Source: Acanthacorydalis orientalis (Eukaryota > Arthropoda > Insecta > Megaloptera > Corydalidae). From it: a stretch of DNA of 64,000 nucleotides. Made by a program: the position numbers and the translations under genes. Where the stretch lies: contig CM068315.1 of assembly GCA_034766995.1 (NCBI GenBank), forward strand, positions 12,041,510 through 12,105,509, given 5' to 3'. Below the pieces are notes generated by a model. That model ran no database searches and had not been told where the DNA came from. It saw only the letters and a list, made by a program, of their open reading frames with translations. This document shows, piece by piece, positions 23,402 to 35,104 of the stretch (position 1 is the stretch's first letter; every line of letters begins with the position of its first letter).

Positions 23402-25035
23402 AGCTAATATTAAAATTCCAACGTGAACATTTTATGTATCAATTTTTAGCAAATGTAATGTTTGAATAACAGTATAAATAAGTTAAATATAGATACTTAA
23501 TGAACGAAGTACCGTAACAGTTAGTCGGCAGCCTTTTTATTTCAAATGATAAAAATACACGTAAACATATTCACGGTAAAAGTTAAAAAACACGACCTCA
23601 TTAAATGTAGCTATAATAAATGTTTCATTTATCTTATTTTATTAATTGTTAATAGAATGTTATTTCGCAGATATATAACTACTAATAGGTTATTTTTTCA
23701 TTTTTATTGTCAATAACGATTACAAGTTTGGAGACGGATAACCTGTTACAGTATAAATAAAAATACAATTTTGTGCTGGCTGGTATTGTGTAAATATTAC
23801 GTAGACGGTTCCAGTTTGTTGATTAAATGTAAATAAATTGCGAATCGTACCTGTTACGTAAATGTATGGGTAAGGGAGTTGCGTGTGCTTTACATTAGTA
23901 TTTCAAGATGTATCCATTTTGATTAACATCAGAGTTTTTCGTTTACATGGAATGTTTAATCAAACTGTTAAAAAATTTGTAACAAGCAAAAATGATACAT
24001 CGACAAGATTATTGAAATAACGATACACCTTTAACATTTCGAAAAAAATGTTAATTTTAAATTAATTAATCATTTACAATTTGCTGAAATATGAATTTAC
24101 TGTACATTTTTAACTGGTAATTTAACAACTTAAATTGAGTTATTATTAAAAATACGGTCAAGCTAAATATTTGATTTAATTATTTTTTCATTCTGAATAT
24201 ATGTGATTAAAAAACCAATCTATAATTTAAAAGAAGAATTAGGACAGTAAATACAATTGGAATTGATGTTCAACAATTAATAAAATACGATGTGAAAGTT
24301 AACTATATTAAAAGATTGATACTGAAATAATAGTTTTTTTAAAAACAAACAATGGACATTTCTTTTCTTTATACACATTTTAGAAGACAATGGAAAATTG
24401 AAATTTTGTTGACATGTCATATGATCGACGTTATTACTTGTTTGAACTATGTGGGATGATGTGTTTTCCATTTACGTCGTCAAAATAATATAAAAGTTGG
24501 AGATGTTTTTGATAGAAGAAACTTTATTTCATAAGAATTTTCCAATCAACTAATGTAATTCTATAAATATAATACTAATATTGGATAAAATTAATGTGTA
24601 TCATTAAGTATATATTATCAAAATTTGAAAGATAATACTAAAGTATTGACATAATAAACTTTTATATAAAAAATTATAATGTACTTATGTATGTATGTGT
24701 GTATATATATACACGTGATTATACTTTTCTAAGAAAACATATTCGGATTATTCCAATTAAATTAATTAAAAAGGTGTTCTAAAGTTTCTTGAATAACTTA
24801 AGTTGTTTTCATGTTATTATATTTATTTTCAGAAAAATTGAATACTTCCAATATGCTTAAATACAACTAAGTATTACGTTTACATTTTTCAAAAAAATAT
24901 CTTTCATAAAACTGAGTTCTTTGTATTTAAATTTTTTAAAAATAGTTGATATGGTAATTTAGAGTTTTGTGTATTTTGCAGTTCACATTATAGAATTCAA
25001 CAATATTTAATTTCGAATATTTTTAATATTAAATT
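23400..25035. other. AT-rich stretch, nothing recognised
   Basis: A 64-codon minus-strand frame (24471-24277) has no domain. No terminal repeats were seen. Confidence 0.5.
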
Positions 25036-25037
25036 TG

Positions 25038-25039
<2 letters not shown>

Positions 25040-25126
<87 letters not shown>
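25040..25126. repeat. (AT)n-(AC)n-(AT)n compound microsatellite
   Basis: Two AT tracts separated by ACACACACAC. Confidence 0.95.
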
Positions 25127-25128
<2 letters not shown>

Positions 25129-25154
25129 TTGATGTACAAATTCACATTAAAACT

Positions 25155-25254
25155 GTTACTCGCTTCAAAAAAAGGTTATTAAACTAGTTAATCTAATGAA
25201 ATAAGATTGGAGAAAAGTTATAAGTAATTATAAAATATTCTATTACACATACTC

Positions 25255-25256
<2 letters not shown>
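25155..25256. repeat. Flanking segment duplicated at 16.80 kb
   Basis: Counterpart of 16801-16893: CGCTTCAAAAAAAGGTTAT, AATGAAATAAGA and ATATTCTATTACACA in the same order. Confidence 0.65.

Positions 25257-25312
<56 letters not shown>
25257..25312. repeat. (AT)n microsatellite
   Basis: AT tract between the duplicated flank and the mariner end. Confidence 0.95.
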
Positions 25313-25314
<2 letters not shown>

Positions 25315-25870
25315 GATTTAAAATTAATTCGGTATCTTTTTTATAGAAGAAGAATGTTTATATATAGAAAAATAGAGTATGTTTCAATCATTAAAATATT
25401 CCCCATTCAGTTGCATACCTTTTCTCCATATTTCGAGTAACTGATGAATCTCTTGCTGGAAAGAAGATGACAGCTATGAGTTGAGGAAATAGTCAATGCA
25501 TTTTTGAACCTCTTCCACTTCTTTAAATTAGGTATCAACCAGGTGATGTTGGGTAGACCAAAAGAGGTAATAATCTGACGGGGCTAAGTTCGATAAATAC
25601 GTCGCATGAGGGATAAATTCCCATCCAACAAAATAAGTAACGTCTTTGATCCTTTTCGTGACCTGCGTCCTAATGTTTTCGCACTGCAAAATGATTTTCC
25701 TCGCTCCCTTGATAGTGAATGGTATTTTTCTCTCTAATTTGTCGCTCAAACGGATGAGCTGTTTTTGGTAACACTGTAGTTTTAGTGAACACCGCAGACG
25801 TAAAAAGTGTCTCGCATTTTTGGAGCTCACTTACTCTCATGTACTAAATATGGTTGATAAAAAGGGTCCA
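25315..25870 (-). mobile_element. Truncated mariner, same family as 16954-18213
   Basis: The retained terminal repeat reads TTAAAATTAATTCGGTATC beside (AT)n. The minus-strand frame 25830-25528 shows LSDKLERKIPFTIKGARKII, then CENIRTQ where HDNARPH is usual (second Asp changed to Glu), and LAPSDYYLFWSTQHHL with the third Asp intact. The sequence before about 25870, which should hold the first Asp and the HTH domains, is missing, and no opposite terminal repeat was found. It is therefore a 5'-truncated copy of about 555 bp. Confidence 0.8.
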
Positions 25871-25939
25871 TGACATATTTAAAATGAAACATTGCGTTTA
25901 GAGCGTAACACTCAAGTAGCGTGGCGGTAGAGTTCACTA

Positions 25940-26066
25940 ATGCAGGATATTGCCGGGGTTAGCCACTGTGAATCTTTTTGTGGATGCCGGATATAACCGG
26001 CACTAGCCACTATGAATCATTTAGTGGATGCCGGAGCGTATCCCCGGATATAACCGGGGATACGCA
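25940..26066. repeat. GC-rich tandem repeat with perfect hairpins
   Basis: About two and a half units of roughly 44 bp. Units beginning TAGCCACT start at 25960 and 26004, each followed by GTGGATGCCGG, with a partial unit from 25942. The second unit ends in a perfect 12-bp hairpin (26036-26065: GCGTATCCCCGG, loop ATATAA, then its complement). A CCACTA...TAGTGG stem lies inside unit 2. Origin unknown. The composition is quite unlike the surroundings, and it may be a subterminal hairpin block of a transposon. Confidence 0.7.
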
Positions 26067-26458
26067 TGAAAATGAAAAATAAAAAAAATAATGGTTTTAT
26101 TGTTAAAATAAAACATGTTAATTGATAGTGGAGAATATGAATAATATTTTCAAAATTTCATTTCAGGATTATAAAATTCGTCGTAATTTTTTCAAGCGAT
26201 TAATTAAAGTCGTGCCGATTAAGAAATTTAAATGGATACACATTTTAAAAAATATGACAAAAATATAATTTAGGTAATATAAAATAGTAGACATATTTTC
26301 AAATTAGTCTGAAATACATTTTTTCATTTTATGAAACTTTTTTTAATAATTTATTCCTTTGTATAATGCTGTGATTCCACTACTATCTTTTTTTTAATAA
26401 AGGTATTTCTATATTTTATCTTTCTTATATAAGATATTTATTACAAAATCATATATTT

Positions 26459-26460
<2 letters not shown>

Positions 26461-26520
<60 letters not shown>
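26461..26520. repeat. (CATA)n/(AT)n microsatellite
   Basis: CATA units followed by a long AT tract. Confidence 0.95.
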
Positions 26521-26524
26521 ATAT

Positions 26525-27090
26525 GTATATACTTCAATTTATGTAGGTGCGGTATACGTGTAATAAGTTATAAGATACCTAACAAGTAAAATGTTATTAA
26601 AGAGCTTTCATGCGTTCAGAAATGCAAATATGTGACATACATAGTTGATCCACTTCAATTTCGGATGTAATCAAGTAACATATATGATGACATTCTATGT
26701 GTAATCCTTTCAGTTAACCGTGTTGTGGTTGCTCGACCGGATATAAGATATATCGGCATTTGGTAGGATTCGTTGGGAGATGAATAGGATCAACGCACTT
26801 TGTATCCGACGTTTTAAAATTCCGTTGTACTTTTTATATGTTCTTATTTTTATAAAATGGATATATAAGTAAATCATATTAAAAATAGAGAAATAAGTTA
26901 TTACAATTTAGTTGCGGGTTATGGAGTAATTTAAAAGGAAAATAATGGCAAATTAATATGTTTGTAATGAATATATATATATATGAAAATATGTACGTTT
27001 TGTTTAAAAAAATATTTTATAATAATTTAATAATAATTATTACTCAGTCGAAGAATTTCCAATAACTGAAAATTGATCAAAAATATATAA
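26525..27090. other. AT-rich stretch, partly less AT-rich
   Basis: The region 26600-26830 contains several CG-containing words, including CTCGACCGGATATAAG, but no recognised element. Confidence 0.4.
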
Positions 27091-27099
27091 AAAATGTCA

Positions 27100-27400
27100 T
27101 TTTTACAAATTATATTAATATAAATCTGGTCGTGTCTTACCAAGTACAGAAAAATCTAGATATCATATAAAAAAATAGATTTTTGTACCTTGACGCTCTG
27201 GAGGAATGATGGAATCTCTATCAAAGTATGTATAAGTGAAAAATAAAATGACTAAGAATGATCTGTTCAACATTTTTGGTTTATTGGATGAAAAATATTT
27301 TGCGGTTTACTGGATGAAAGTAGTATTCATTTATAGAAGTGAATTTAACTATAGGGTTAGAATGCTATTACGATAAGTTTGATAATTTCATAAATAATTT
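27100..27400. repeat. Ancient dispersed repeat (ARx), copy 1
   Basis: Contains GTACAGAAAAATCTAGAT, then TTTTTGTACCTTG, and further on GTGAATTTAACTATAGGG. Related strings occur in the same order at 38.9-39.24 kb and, in part, near 31.0/32.43, 34.0 and 43.48 kb. Divergence is high; the family is not identified. Confidence 0.5.
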
Positions 27401-27800
27401 TTGATAGTGTTAGTTTTGTAATATTATTTTTATAGAATATAAGTTTCTTATTAGTGACAGAATGTTCTAATTTACAAGAATTATTTATTACCGAAAAGGG
27501 CTTTCACTTGTACTTGTAAGATATATTTGTTCCACATCTCATTCGTATACGACAAATCAATTTAAATTAGTAGATAAGTGTATGTTAATGAAAAAGTAAT
27601 TAAGTTATTTTCGTTTTCGAAAATTTGAAGTGATTTTCAATTTTTATAACTGTAAAATTTATGTAGTATTTATGTATTAAACTATAAAATTGACCGTTAT
27701 AATACGTGATAGTTTATTTGTACGAGTATTGTTGAATCTTTATTATATACATGATGTGTATGTAATATGATTAACACTTCCTGATTTTATTTGGACATTA

Positions 27801-29057
27801 AATATGAAATGTCAGATTTTGAATCAGAAGGTTAGTTTATTATATCTCAAACAAGAAGTAGTACAATTAATCAAAGCATGTGCCTAAACGATCGACACAG
27901 TTTTTCCATCTTAAAGGTAGCTCTTATTTATGCTAGTAGAGAAGAATCCTGGGGAGAGAATGGTAATGAAATCATAAAAGGTGTTTTTTTACAGCTTGTT
28001 GAGAATTGAATATTCTTTCTCGCAAGAAGTGGTCAAAAGCCTGGAACAAGTGGTAGTTAGTTAGTTCAAGGTCTGGTGAATACAGTGGATGATCGAGAAT
28101 TTCAACATCTAGCTGCTGTAGTTTGAGCAGCGTTATTTCTGCGATATGTGGTCGAGCGTTGTCTTGAAAGAGGGTTGGTCTGTCTCTATTGACCAATCTC
28201 TGCTACCTAATCGTAAAAATCATCATCATTTCGTCCAATTGATTGAAGTAGACATTTGCTGTAATTGATTGACCAGGTTTCATTAAATTGTAGTGGATAA
28301 TACCAGTGCTGGACCACCAAACAGACTCCATCAGCTTTTTTTGATGAATATTCAATCTTGCTTAGACTGTGTTTCGGCGCTTCATTTTTATCCGACCATT
28401 GTGCCAAACTTTTGAGATTGTCGAAAAGAATCCATTTTTCATCATACGTAACAATATGGTGTAGAAATGGTTCGCCTTTATGTCGAGACAGCAAAGAAAG
28501 GCAAGCTTCGAGACGATTTTTCTTTTAACGCTCGTTCATTTTATGCGAAACCCATCTTTACAGCTTCTTTTTCTTGCAGATTCGTTTCAAACGGTCCACT
28601 TTGTTGAAATAGTAACATAAAACCTTGCTGCTAATTCACACATAGTTCGAGATGGGTTCGCTTCCACCACAGTTTTCACCTCATCATTATCCACATTGAT
28701 CTTAGGTCGCCCTCGTGACTCATTTTCGAGGTTGAAATCACCAGACCGGAACTTATCAAACGATTGTCGTACTGTGCGTTTACTAGCCACATCCCTCCCA
28801 AACATTTTGATTATATTTCAAGCTGTCTGCGCCACATTAATTTCACGACGGACTTCATACTCGAAAATAACATGAATTTTTGAATTATCCATAGTTTCAC
28901 AAAATTTCTCTAAAAATTAATTGAATATTAAACACAAGCCAACACGTACGTTTGAAAGAATGAGGATGTATACCTTCACAATAAAAAAGAAAAACAGGAA
29001 ATATTAATCAAAGGAAATGCTAGACTTAATACCTAAGGAAATCAGACATTTCATACT
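27801..29057 (-). mobile_element. Full-length mariner, third family
   Basis: The left end AATATGAAATGTCAGATTTT and the reverse complement of the right end AGTATGAAATGTCTGATTTC are flanked by TA (27799-27800, 29058-29059). It is 1257 bp with a minus-strand transposase relic. Confidence 0.88.
27870..28892 (-). pseudogene. Mariner transposase relic resembling the SETMAR transposase type
   Basis: ATG at 28892 opens MDNSKIHVIFEYEVRREINV. The next frame gives SKRTVRQSFDKFRSGDFNLE and RGRPKINVDNDEVKTVVEA, the two HTH parts. Then follows the catalytic block with HHIVTYDEKWILFDN (first Asp intact; 28494-28207), FQDNARPHIAE (second Asp intact) and YSPDLELTNYHLF. The usual wording at the last site is APTDYHLF, so the third Asp is Asn. 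Three frames in sequence, two frame breaks and a lost catalytic residue make it inactive. The wording is close to mariner transposases of the kind fused in SETMAR, but no SET domain is present here. Confidence 0.9.
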
Positions 29058-29059
29058 TA

Positions 29060-29735
29060 ATAACATAATATTTTTTTATAACTTACCTAAAAAAATACTT
29101 GACTTATCTATAATTCTTATCGAACTGTTATTTTGAACAGATGGTTGTAATATTTTCTTCTACTTAAATTGTTTCTTAATTCTATTCATACTCCATAAAG
29201 GATACAAGAGGCATCTCAATAAAAACTTCAAAATTAAAGTTTAAAATTATGAGTATGAGTAACATTTATTTTATAAAATTGTATACTTTAATTTATATCA
29301 ACCGATTATTTATGATTAATTAAAAGATAATATTAGCTTTTACACAAATTATAAGAATGCAAGCATGAATATAAATTACACGAATAAAAAATATTTATAT
29401 ATAAATTGAAAAAAGATAATTAACAACATAATACGAATGATGAATATTAAATATGTTTATTAATTATGAAATGACTAAGATAATATATAAATTTCTATTT
29501 CAAGTCAATTAAAGGTATCTAATTATTAGTATTTATATAAATGTGTGTATTTATTCTTAAAAGGGATAGTTTGTTTGCAGAAATATGAATTGTATTTAAA
29601 TTAAAACGGACTTTTTTAATTAATAAATAAATTACGCATATAACTCATAATTAGCGTACAACATCAAACTCTTGGAATTAATTAAGTAATTAAATGAGGA
29701 CATTTTCATTCCCGTTGCTTCATGTTTTATCTGGA
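29060..29735. other. AT-rich stretch, nothing recognised
   Basis: No support for genes or repeats was seen. Confidence 0.5.
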
Positions 29736-29736
29736 A

Positions 29737-29739
<3 letters not shown>

Positions 29740-29788
<49 letters not shown>
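29740..29788. repeat. (AT)n microsatellite
   Basis: AT tract. Another lies at 30064-30097. Confidence 0.95.
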
Positions 29789-29789
<1 letters not shown>

Positions 29790-29793
<4 letters not shown>

Positions 29794-30062
29794 CATATAT
29801 TTCTAGATATGATGAATTCAATGAAAGCTGTAGGCAATATAAAGCCCACATTTAATACAAACTGAACTGAATGTAAACTGGAACTTCTGTACCCTTATCG
29901 TTTATCCATATACAATTGATTACATTGGTTTTCAGCACGTTCATCAAGTATACAATGATGTATTACATACTACTTTCATTTTAAAATCCTAAAATGGACG
30001 TAAATATATATATGCTTATATTATATAAATTTAGAAATATAAACATACATATACAGGTGTGC

Positions 30063-30102
<40 letters not shown>

Positions 30103-30975
30103 TCATGAATATATCTAATAGGATTAAGTATTATTAACATGATTGAATGACATGGTTTAAATTTAAAAAAGTACTTCTAAATCCGTGCTATTTATTTGAG
30201 GATATATATTGTGTATTACACCTTATAAACACAACCTAGGTAAAATTAAATATATTTTCGTTTCTGTGTGATTATCATCTATTGACAAGTAAGTTTGATC
30301 TAACTTGAGAATGAAATTAAATAGAAAATATTCATTATTTTATCAGATTTGTTATTATGTGATTTTTTGATTTTGTAGTCTTATATGAAGTTTATTGTTT
30401 TTTTTTGTTATAAATAAAAATGTAGTTAAAGAATAGATATATTTTACTTTTATTAGTGTAAATTGTATTTTTATTGAATCGTTTTCAACAAATCCAATTT
30501 ATCATCTGATACTAAATTTACAGAATAAATATATTCTTACATTCCACCCCAATATTTTTATATCTTTTTAAAATTCGTCAGTATTCGAACTCTGATAAAA
30601 TGTCAATATATTACACACTCCTAAAAAAGTCTTATATTTCATTTACCAGCTTTCAAGAGATTATTTATAAGTAAACATGGTATTATTATCCTTATAATAT
30701 TGCTTTATAGAACTTTTGATGGAACTAATGTTGTATTAGAAAAATATATTATTTAATTTTGATTCACTGAAGTTCATTTCAAATATATGTCTTTTAATGA
30801 TTTCAAGTCTAATATAATCGGCTTATTAAATACTTATTTTACTAACTAAAACATTCGTGTAACTAATTTAATTACAAATTAGTTATAATTTTATTTGTAA
30901 ATCACGGAGGTTTCTTACTTAGATTCTATTACATTAATTTGTTTTTCTATTGTAAAAAATATTAATATTTTACAA
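29790..30975. other. AT-rich stretch with one (AT)n
   Basis: Nothing beyond simple sequence was recognised. Confidence 0.5.
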
Positions 30976-30984
30976 ATAAATTTT

Positions 30985-31125
30985 TTTCACTTTACAAATA
31001 ATTTTTTTTCACCTTACAAATTACATCAACATTTTTCCGATCAAAAATATTCAATAAATTATTATTGATTATGCTTTGTCACTTCCTACTTTGGTGGCAA
31101 CGCAATAATTCTCAGAGTGCTAATA
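30985..31125. repeat. Ancient dispersed repeat (ARx), left part interrupted by a mariner
   Basis: CACCTTACAAATTACATC, TCAATAAATTATTATTGATTATGC and CACTTCCTACTTTGGTGG correspond to CATCTTACAAATCG, TCAATAAATAACTATGATTATT and CTTGCTTCTACCCATTTTG at 38.9-39.0 kb. The right part resumes after the mariner at 32425. Confidence 0.5.
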
Positions 31126-32424
31126 CGAGGGCGATTTGAAAAGTACGATGCCTAACTATGAAAAAATATAATTTGTGTTTTGAAATTACTTTTATTTTTC
31201 AATATGGTTTCCCTACACTTCAATTACACTTCATTCAGCGGTTCTCCAGTTATTTAATACCGTTCTGGAAGTTCTTTTCTTGGAGGTCCTCAAAAAAGTG
31301 ATTCACTGTTGTATCAGTTCTTCATCTGACGAAAATTACCTACCATTTAGGATTTTTTTTAAGTTTTAGGAATAGACAGAAATCTGAGGGGGGATAAATT
31401 TGGACAATAGAGTGGATGGAGCAGCAATTCATACTTCAGTTCAGCAAGTTTTGTCATGGATACAACATTTGTATGGGGACGTGCATTGTCCTAATGAAAA
31501 ACGATTTTTCTTTGATAAATCTGGTCTTTTCTCTCGAATTGTTTGATCGAGTCGATTCAAAAGCTTAGCATAATATTCTCCCATTATCGTTTGGCCCTTT
31601 GTAAGGTAGTCAATTAGCAGGATTCCTTTAGCATCCTAAAAAATTCAAGCCATAACTTTTTCAGCGATTAAAATTGATTTTGATTTTTTCGATGGCGAAA
31701 AATTACCATGGTTCCATTGCTTTCATTGTTATTTTGACTGTGGAGTGTAACAATAAATTCAAGTCTCATCTGTAGTCACAAATTCCCAGATAAAGCGAGT
31801 CGTATCCCTCTTAAATCGATTTAAATAGTCTTATGAAATTTGTACTCGAATACGTTTATGTTCAATTGTTAGTAAACGCGGCACCAATCTTGCCGATCTA
31901 GCTTTTTCATACCTAATTCGTCAGTTAGGATGCAACTCACACGTTCATCTGAGACATCTACAACTTTAGTAATTTCGTACACCTTCAATCGCCGATCCTG
32001 CAAGACAATATCATGCACTTCGTGGATGATTTCTTCTGTCGTTTGTCGTTGTTTTCGGATATTCAGTACGCGGGTTACCTTCTGAGCTTGCAAGGCCACA
32101 TTTAAATTCATCTGCACACTTCTTTACGTTGTATACGAAGATGAACTATCACCCAGTACATTTTTCATCTCATTAAAGATTTCTGTTGGTGTTAAGCCTT
32201 TTCTGATAAAAAAATATCACCGCACGATGTTTAACTTTATCCATTTCATCAACGGCATAAAAAGAGCTCTATTTAAATTGATGTTTGCAGCAGACTGCTT
32301 GACACATTAATTATAAAATTTGAGGATATGTATAAGATAGATATCGCTTTTGTAATGCACCATAGACATTTAAAATATTACCGTCACTTGCCTGTTGGGC
32401 TGCAAACTTTTCAAATCACCCTTG
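31126..32424 (-). mobile_element. Full-length mariner with CGAGGGTGATTT-type ends, copy 2
   Basis: The left end CGAGGGCGATTTGAAAAGTA and the reverse complement of the right end CAAGGGTGATTTGAAAAGTT are flanked by TA (31124-31125, 32425-32426). It is 1299 bp and aligns throughout with 21881-23127. Confidence 0.92.
31200..32240 (-). pseudogene. Mariner DD34D transposase relic
   Basis: Minus-strand frame 32117-31869 reads EEIIHEVHDIVLQDRRLKVY and VSDERVSCILTDELGMKKL, the second HTH of the mariner DNA-binding region. N-terminal HTH_48 wording lies just upstream in another frame (around 32235-32120). Towards the C-terminus DNARPHT (second Asp) and PSDFCLF (third Asp) can be read in separate frames. 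Several stops and frame shifts are present. Confidence 0.85.
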
Positions 32425-32426
32425 TA

Positions 32427-32510
32427 TACAGAAAAATCTGATTTGGAGTGAAATAGAATTCATGTGTGAAAGTGAATTTAGCCTCAGTACCAGAACTGTT
32501 TTCTAACAAA
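32427..32510. repeat. Ancient dispersed repeat (ARx), right part
   Basis: CAGAAAAATCTGATTTGG and AGTGAATTTAGCCTCAGTAC follow the mariner. The same CAGAAAAATCT string follows the homologous left part directly at about 39.03 kb. Confidence 0.5.
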
Positions 32511-32514
32511 ATAT

Positions 32515-33990
32515 AAATATATTTCTGAACCTTTTTTAAATGTCAAACAGGAAATTAAAAAAAACAATACAATTTTTACATAAATGTATATCTAAATTTA
32601 CAATAATTTTCATAAAATTTGATGATAAAAATATTCGAATAAATATATGAACTACGTGAAATTAAAGACTTTTTTTATTTTAATGTATATATTAAATAAC
32701 GACTCTAATAAATGAGACGGGTTTTATATTTTTCATAATAAATTTAAAACAAATATTAAAACTTTTAATTTACTAATTTATCTTTGCATGACCTTTAAAA
32801 AAGATAGACCTGAAAATGAATGTTAATATGTTGTTCTGTTTTAATAATTAATTTTTGTAATTTGGTATTTCGTTTTATTTTTGTAATATTTCTATTTTTT
32901 TTATTTTTACTCTCACTTTTGTTCTATATTTTACTAGTGTTTTTGTTATATGTTTGATGACGTTTATATTAAATTCGAGTTCTAAAAAAAACTTCCGCTG
33001 TCGTATAACTTTATTAATACTACCAACAACTTTTCAACGAAAATGCACGTCACTTTAGAATATAGGGCTTGTTTACTATCATTTCCGATATAAAATCACA
33101 TATAGCACCGTAACATGTTTTCAAGTATAATGTATTCGTTAATATTAGAGGTAACTCTCACAATAGAATAAAACAGGAAACAACTATGTTTTTATAAAAA
33201 AAATCGTATTTTACTATGTATTATAAAAAAAGTTAAATTAAAAAAAATTAAACCGCTGAAACACACGCTAATAAATTTTAATTTAATTTTTATTATACAG
33301 TCTGAAAATTTAGTATTGGTTTTTATAAATAAAAATGTTTCCTCAAGGGAAGATAGTATTTTCTGAAAATGGATGAAAAGTTATGTTAGATTTACTATAT
33401 AATACGATCATCGCTTATTTCTCTAATTAGGGTTTTCATGTATGATTTTATAAATAGTAATTGCATTGTTTTTCTATTTATTTGAATAATTTTTAAAAAA
33501 TCATCCATAATGTGTTGATTATATTAGAGAAATGCTTAAGTTTTTTATACTGGATTTGAAAAGATATTTTTGGTTATTATCTGTCAACCAGATAATAATA
33601 AATTACAATACAAAATAATTAGAATTTTAATGAAAATAAAAACGAAATTAAACTAAATTCTTATTTATCTGTTTGTATATCTGGAGCTTCGTTAGTGTGT
33701 TATCCTACAGCTCTTGGTTTCTCTGATACACTTATCAAGTATTCTTTTTTAAATAATTTTACTTCCTGAACTATCTTCAGGTAGCTTTCAGTGTATTTTA
33801 AGAACGATATAATGAGTAAAAAATGTAAGTTACCTGAAGATGGCTGAAGAATCAAAATTAGTGATAGTGGAATACTACACGAATCCAAATGAATTACTTT
33901 CTCGTCTAGTAATCATAAAAAGAATTTCTAATTAAAAATGTTTATGATTGATACTTATACGTATTTCAATAACGACACAATCATTTTTAG
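32515..33990. other. AT-rich stretch, nothing recognised
   Basis: A minus-strand 62-codon frame at 33888-33700 lacks a domain. The region 33770-33850 has a weak inverted similarity (TTCAGGTAGC and TTACCTGAAG) but no clear element. Confidence 0.45.
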
Positions 33991-33999
33991 TGTCAAGGT

Positions 34000-34080
34000 A
34001 CAAAAAAATCTTATTGTTGGGTTGATTAATAATTTATTTATGAAAGTGGATTTAGGTCTATTGTCAGAATTGTATTGTAA
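34000..34080. repeat. Ancient dispersed repeat (ARx) fragment
   Basis: GTACAAAAAAATCTTATTG followed by GTGGATTTAGGTCTATTGTC resembles the 32.43-32.51 kb segment. Confidence 0.4.
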
Positions 34081-34084
34081 GTAG

Positions 34085-34850
34085 TTCAGCAAGACATTAA
34101 ATTAATTTTGTCACCACATTTTAAGCATTTAAAATTTAAATGCAGGACCTAAACTATACAAATATCATTTTTTATCATCCGTGTTTCAAGTAGAAATTGA
34201 AAAAAATAAGAATCCGTATGTTTAAATTTATAAATTAAGATTTCAAATTATTTATAAAATAAGTTTTGTTGTAAGAGTTTAATTCATTATTTTTTTTATC
34301 CATAGAACATATTTTGTGCATTTAATTTTACGAAAGTACAAGAAATTCTTTTCAAAATTTTATGAAGACTGATAAGATTTCATTGGAGTGTTTTGGCTTT
34401 TTATGCGTATGCTTGTTTTTATTATTCAATAATTTAAATTTATATGACTTCAGTACATAAATTCAATCCTTATTTATTCTTATATAGACTAATTTTTATA
34501 AAAATTACACTGTTATTGTAAATAAGAAGTTTTTTTTAAAATATTATTTTATAAATAATAAACTTTATTTTAATCTTAAAAAGAAATTGATGTTTTCAAA
34601 TCAAAAGAATGGAACAATATGGAAATATTTGAAGTTATTTTTAGAAAAATGAATTTATTATAACGTGAAACGAAAGTATATATCTTCTCTATTGTGGTTA
34701 AATTATTACTATGCCATAGATAATTAACTGCAACATACCAAATAGTACATAAGTAAAATTGCATAAAAACTTCTATCTCTTATAAGAAATAAATCAAAAC
34801 TTTAAAGAACGAAGGTTATATGTTTTCATAATTCTCGAAAAAAAAACTTG
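34085..34850. other. AT-rich stretch, nothing recognised
   Basis: No support for genes or repeats was seen. Confidence 0.5.
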
Positions 34851-34854
34851 TTAA

Positions 34855-35099
34855 CCTTTTACACTCACAACTCCAGCTGTACTACCCAGTCAATTAAAGG
34901 TTTCTACTCCTACAGCCAGTACCACTGCCCATATTTTATCATTTAAAGATAAAAGCTTTGATAAGCGTTCGTCCATCAATTTCGTGTTCTGTGTTTATGC
35001 TTTTCTATGTTTATCATATTCTTATCCTAATTCATAGTATATAAACTTCTGATTTGCTGTATAGCAAATCAGAAGCCTAATTGGTTGGAGTGCAAAAGG
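34855..35099. mobile_element. piggyBac-type MITE with TTAA target duplication
   Basis: TTAA (34851-34854) precedes CCTTTTACACTCACAAC. The right end is GTTGGAGTGCAAAAGG followed by TTAA (35100-35103). The reverse complement of the right end, CCTTTTGCACTCCAAC, matches the left end at 14 of 16 positions. TTAA duplication plus CC-starting ends are the signature of the piggyBac superfamily. It is 245 bp with no coding capacity. A perfect 13-bp hairpin (35046-35075) lies near the right end. Confidence 0.85.
35046..35075. repeat. Perfect 13-bp stem, 4-nt loop
   Basis: CTTCTGATTTGCT, loop GTAT, then AGCAAATCAGAAG. It lies inside the piggyBac-type MITE. Confidence 0.95.
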
Positions 35100-35104
35100 T
35101 TAAA

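Noticed and set aside
25940..26066. CRISPR-like or satellite array
   Set aside because: Only about 2.5 imperfect units without spacers; the context is eukaryotic.
27870..28892. Host SETMAR-like gene
   Set aside because: No SET domain, transposon ends present at 27801 and 29057, and the frame is broken.
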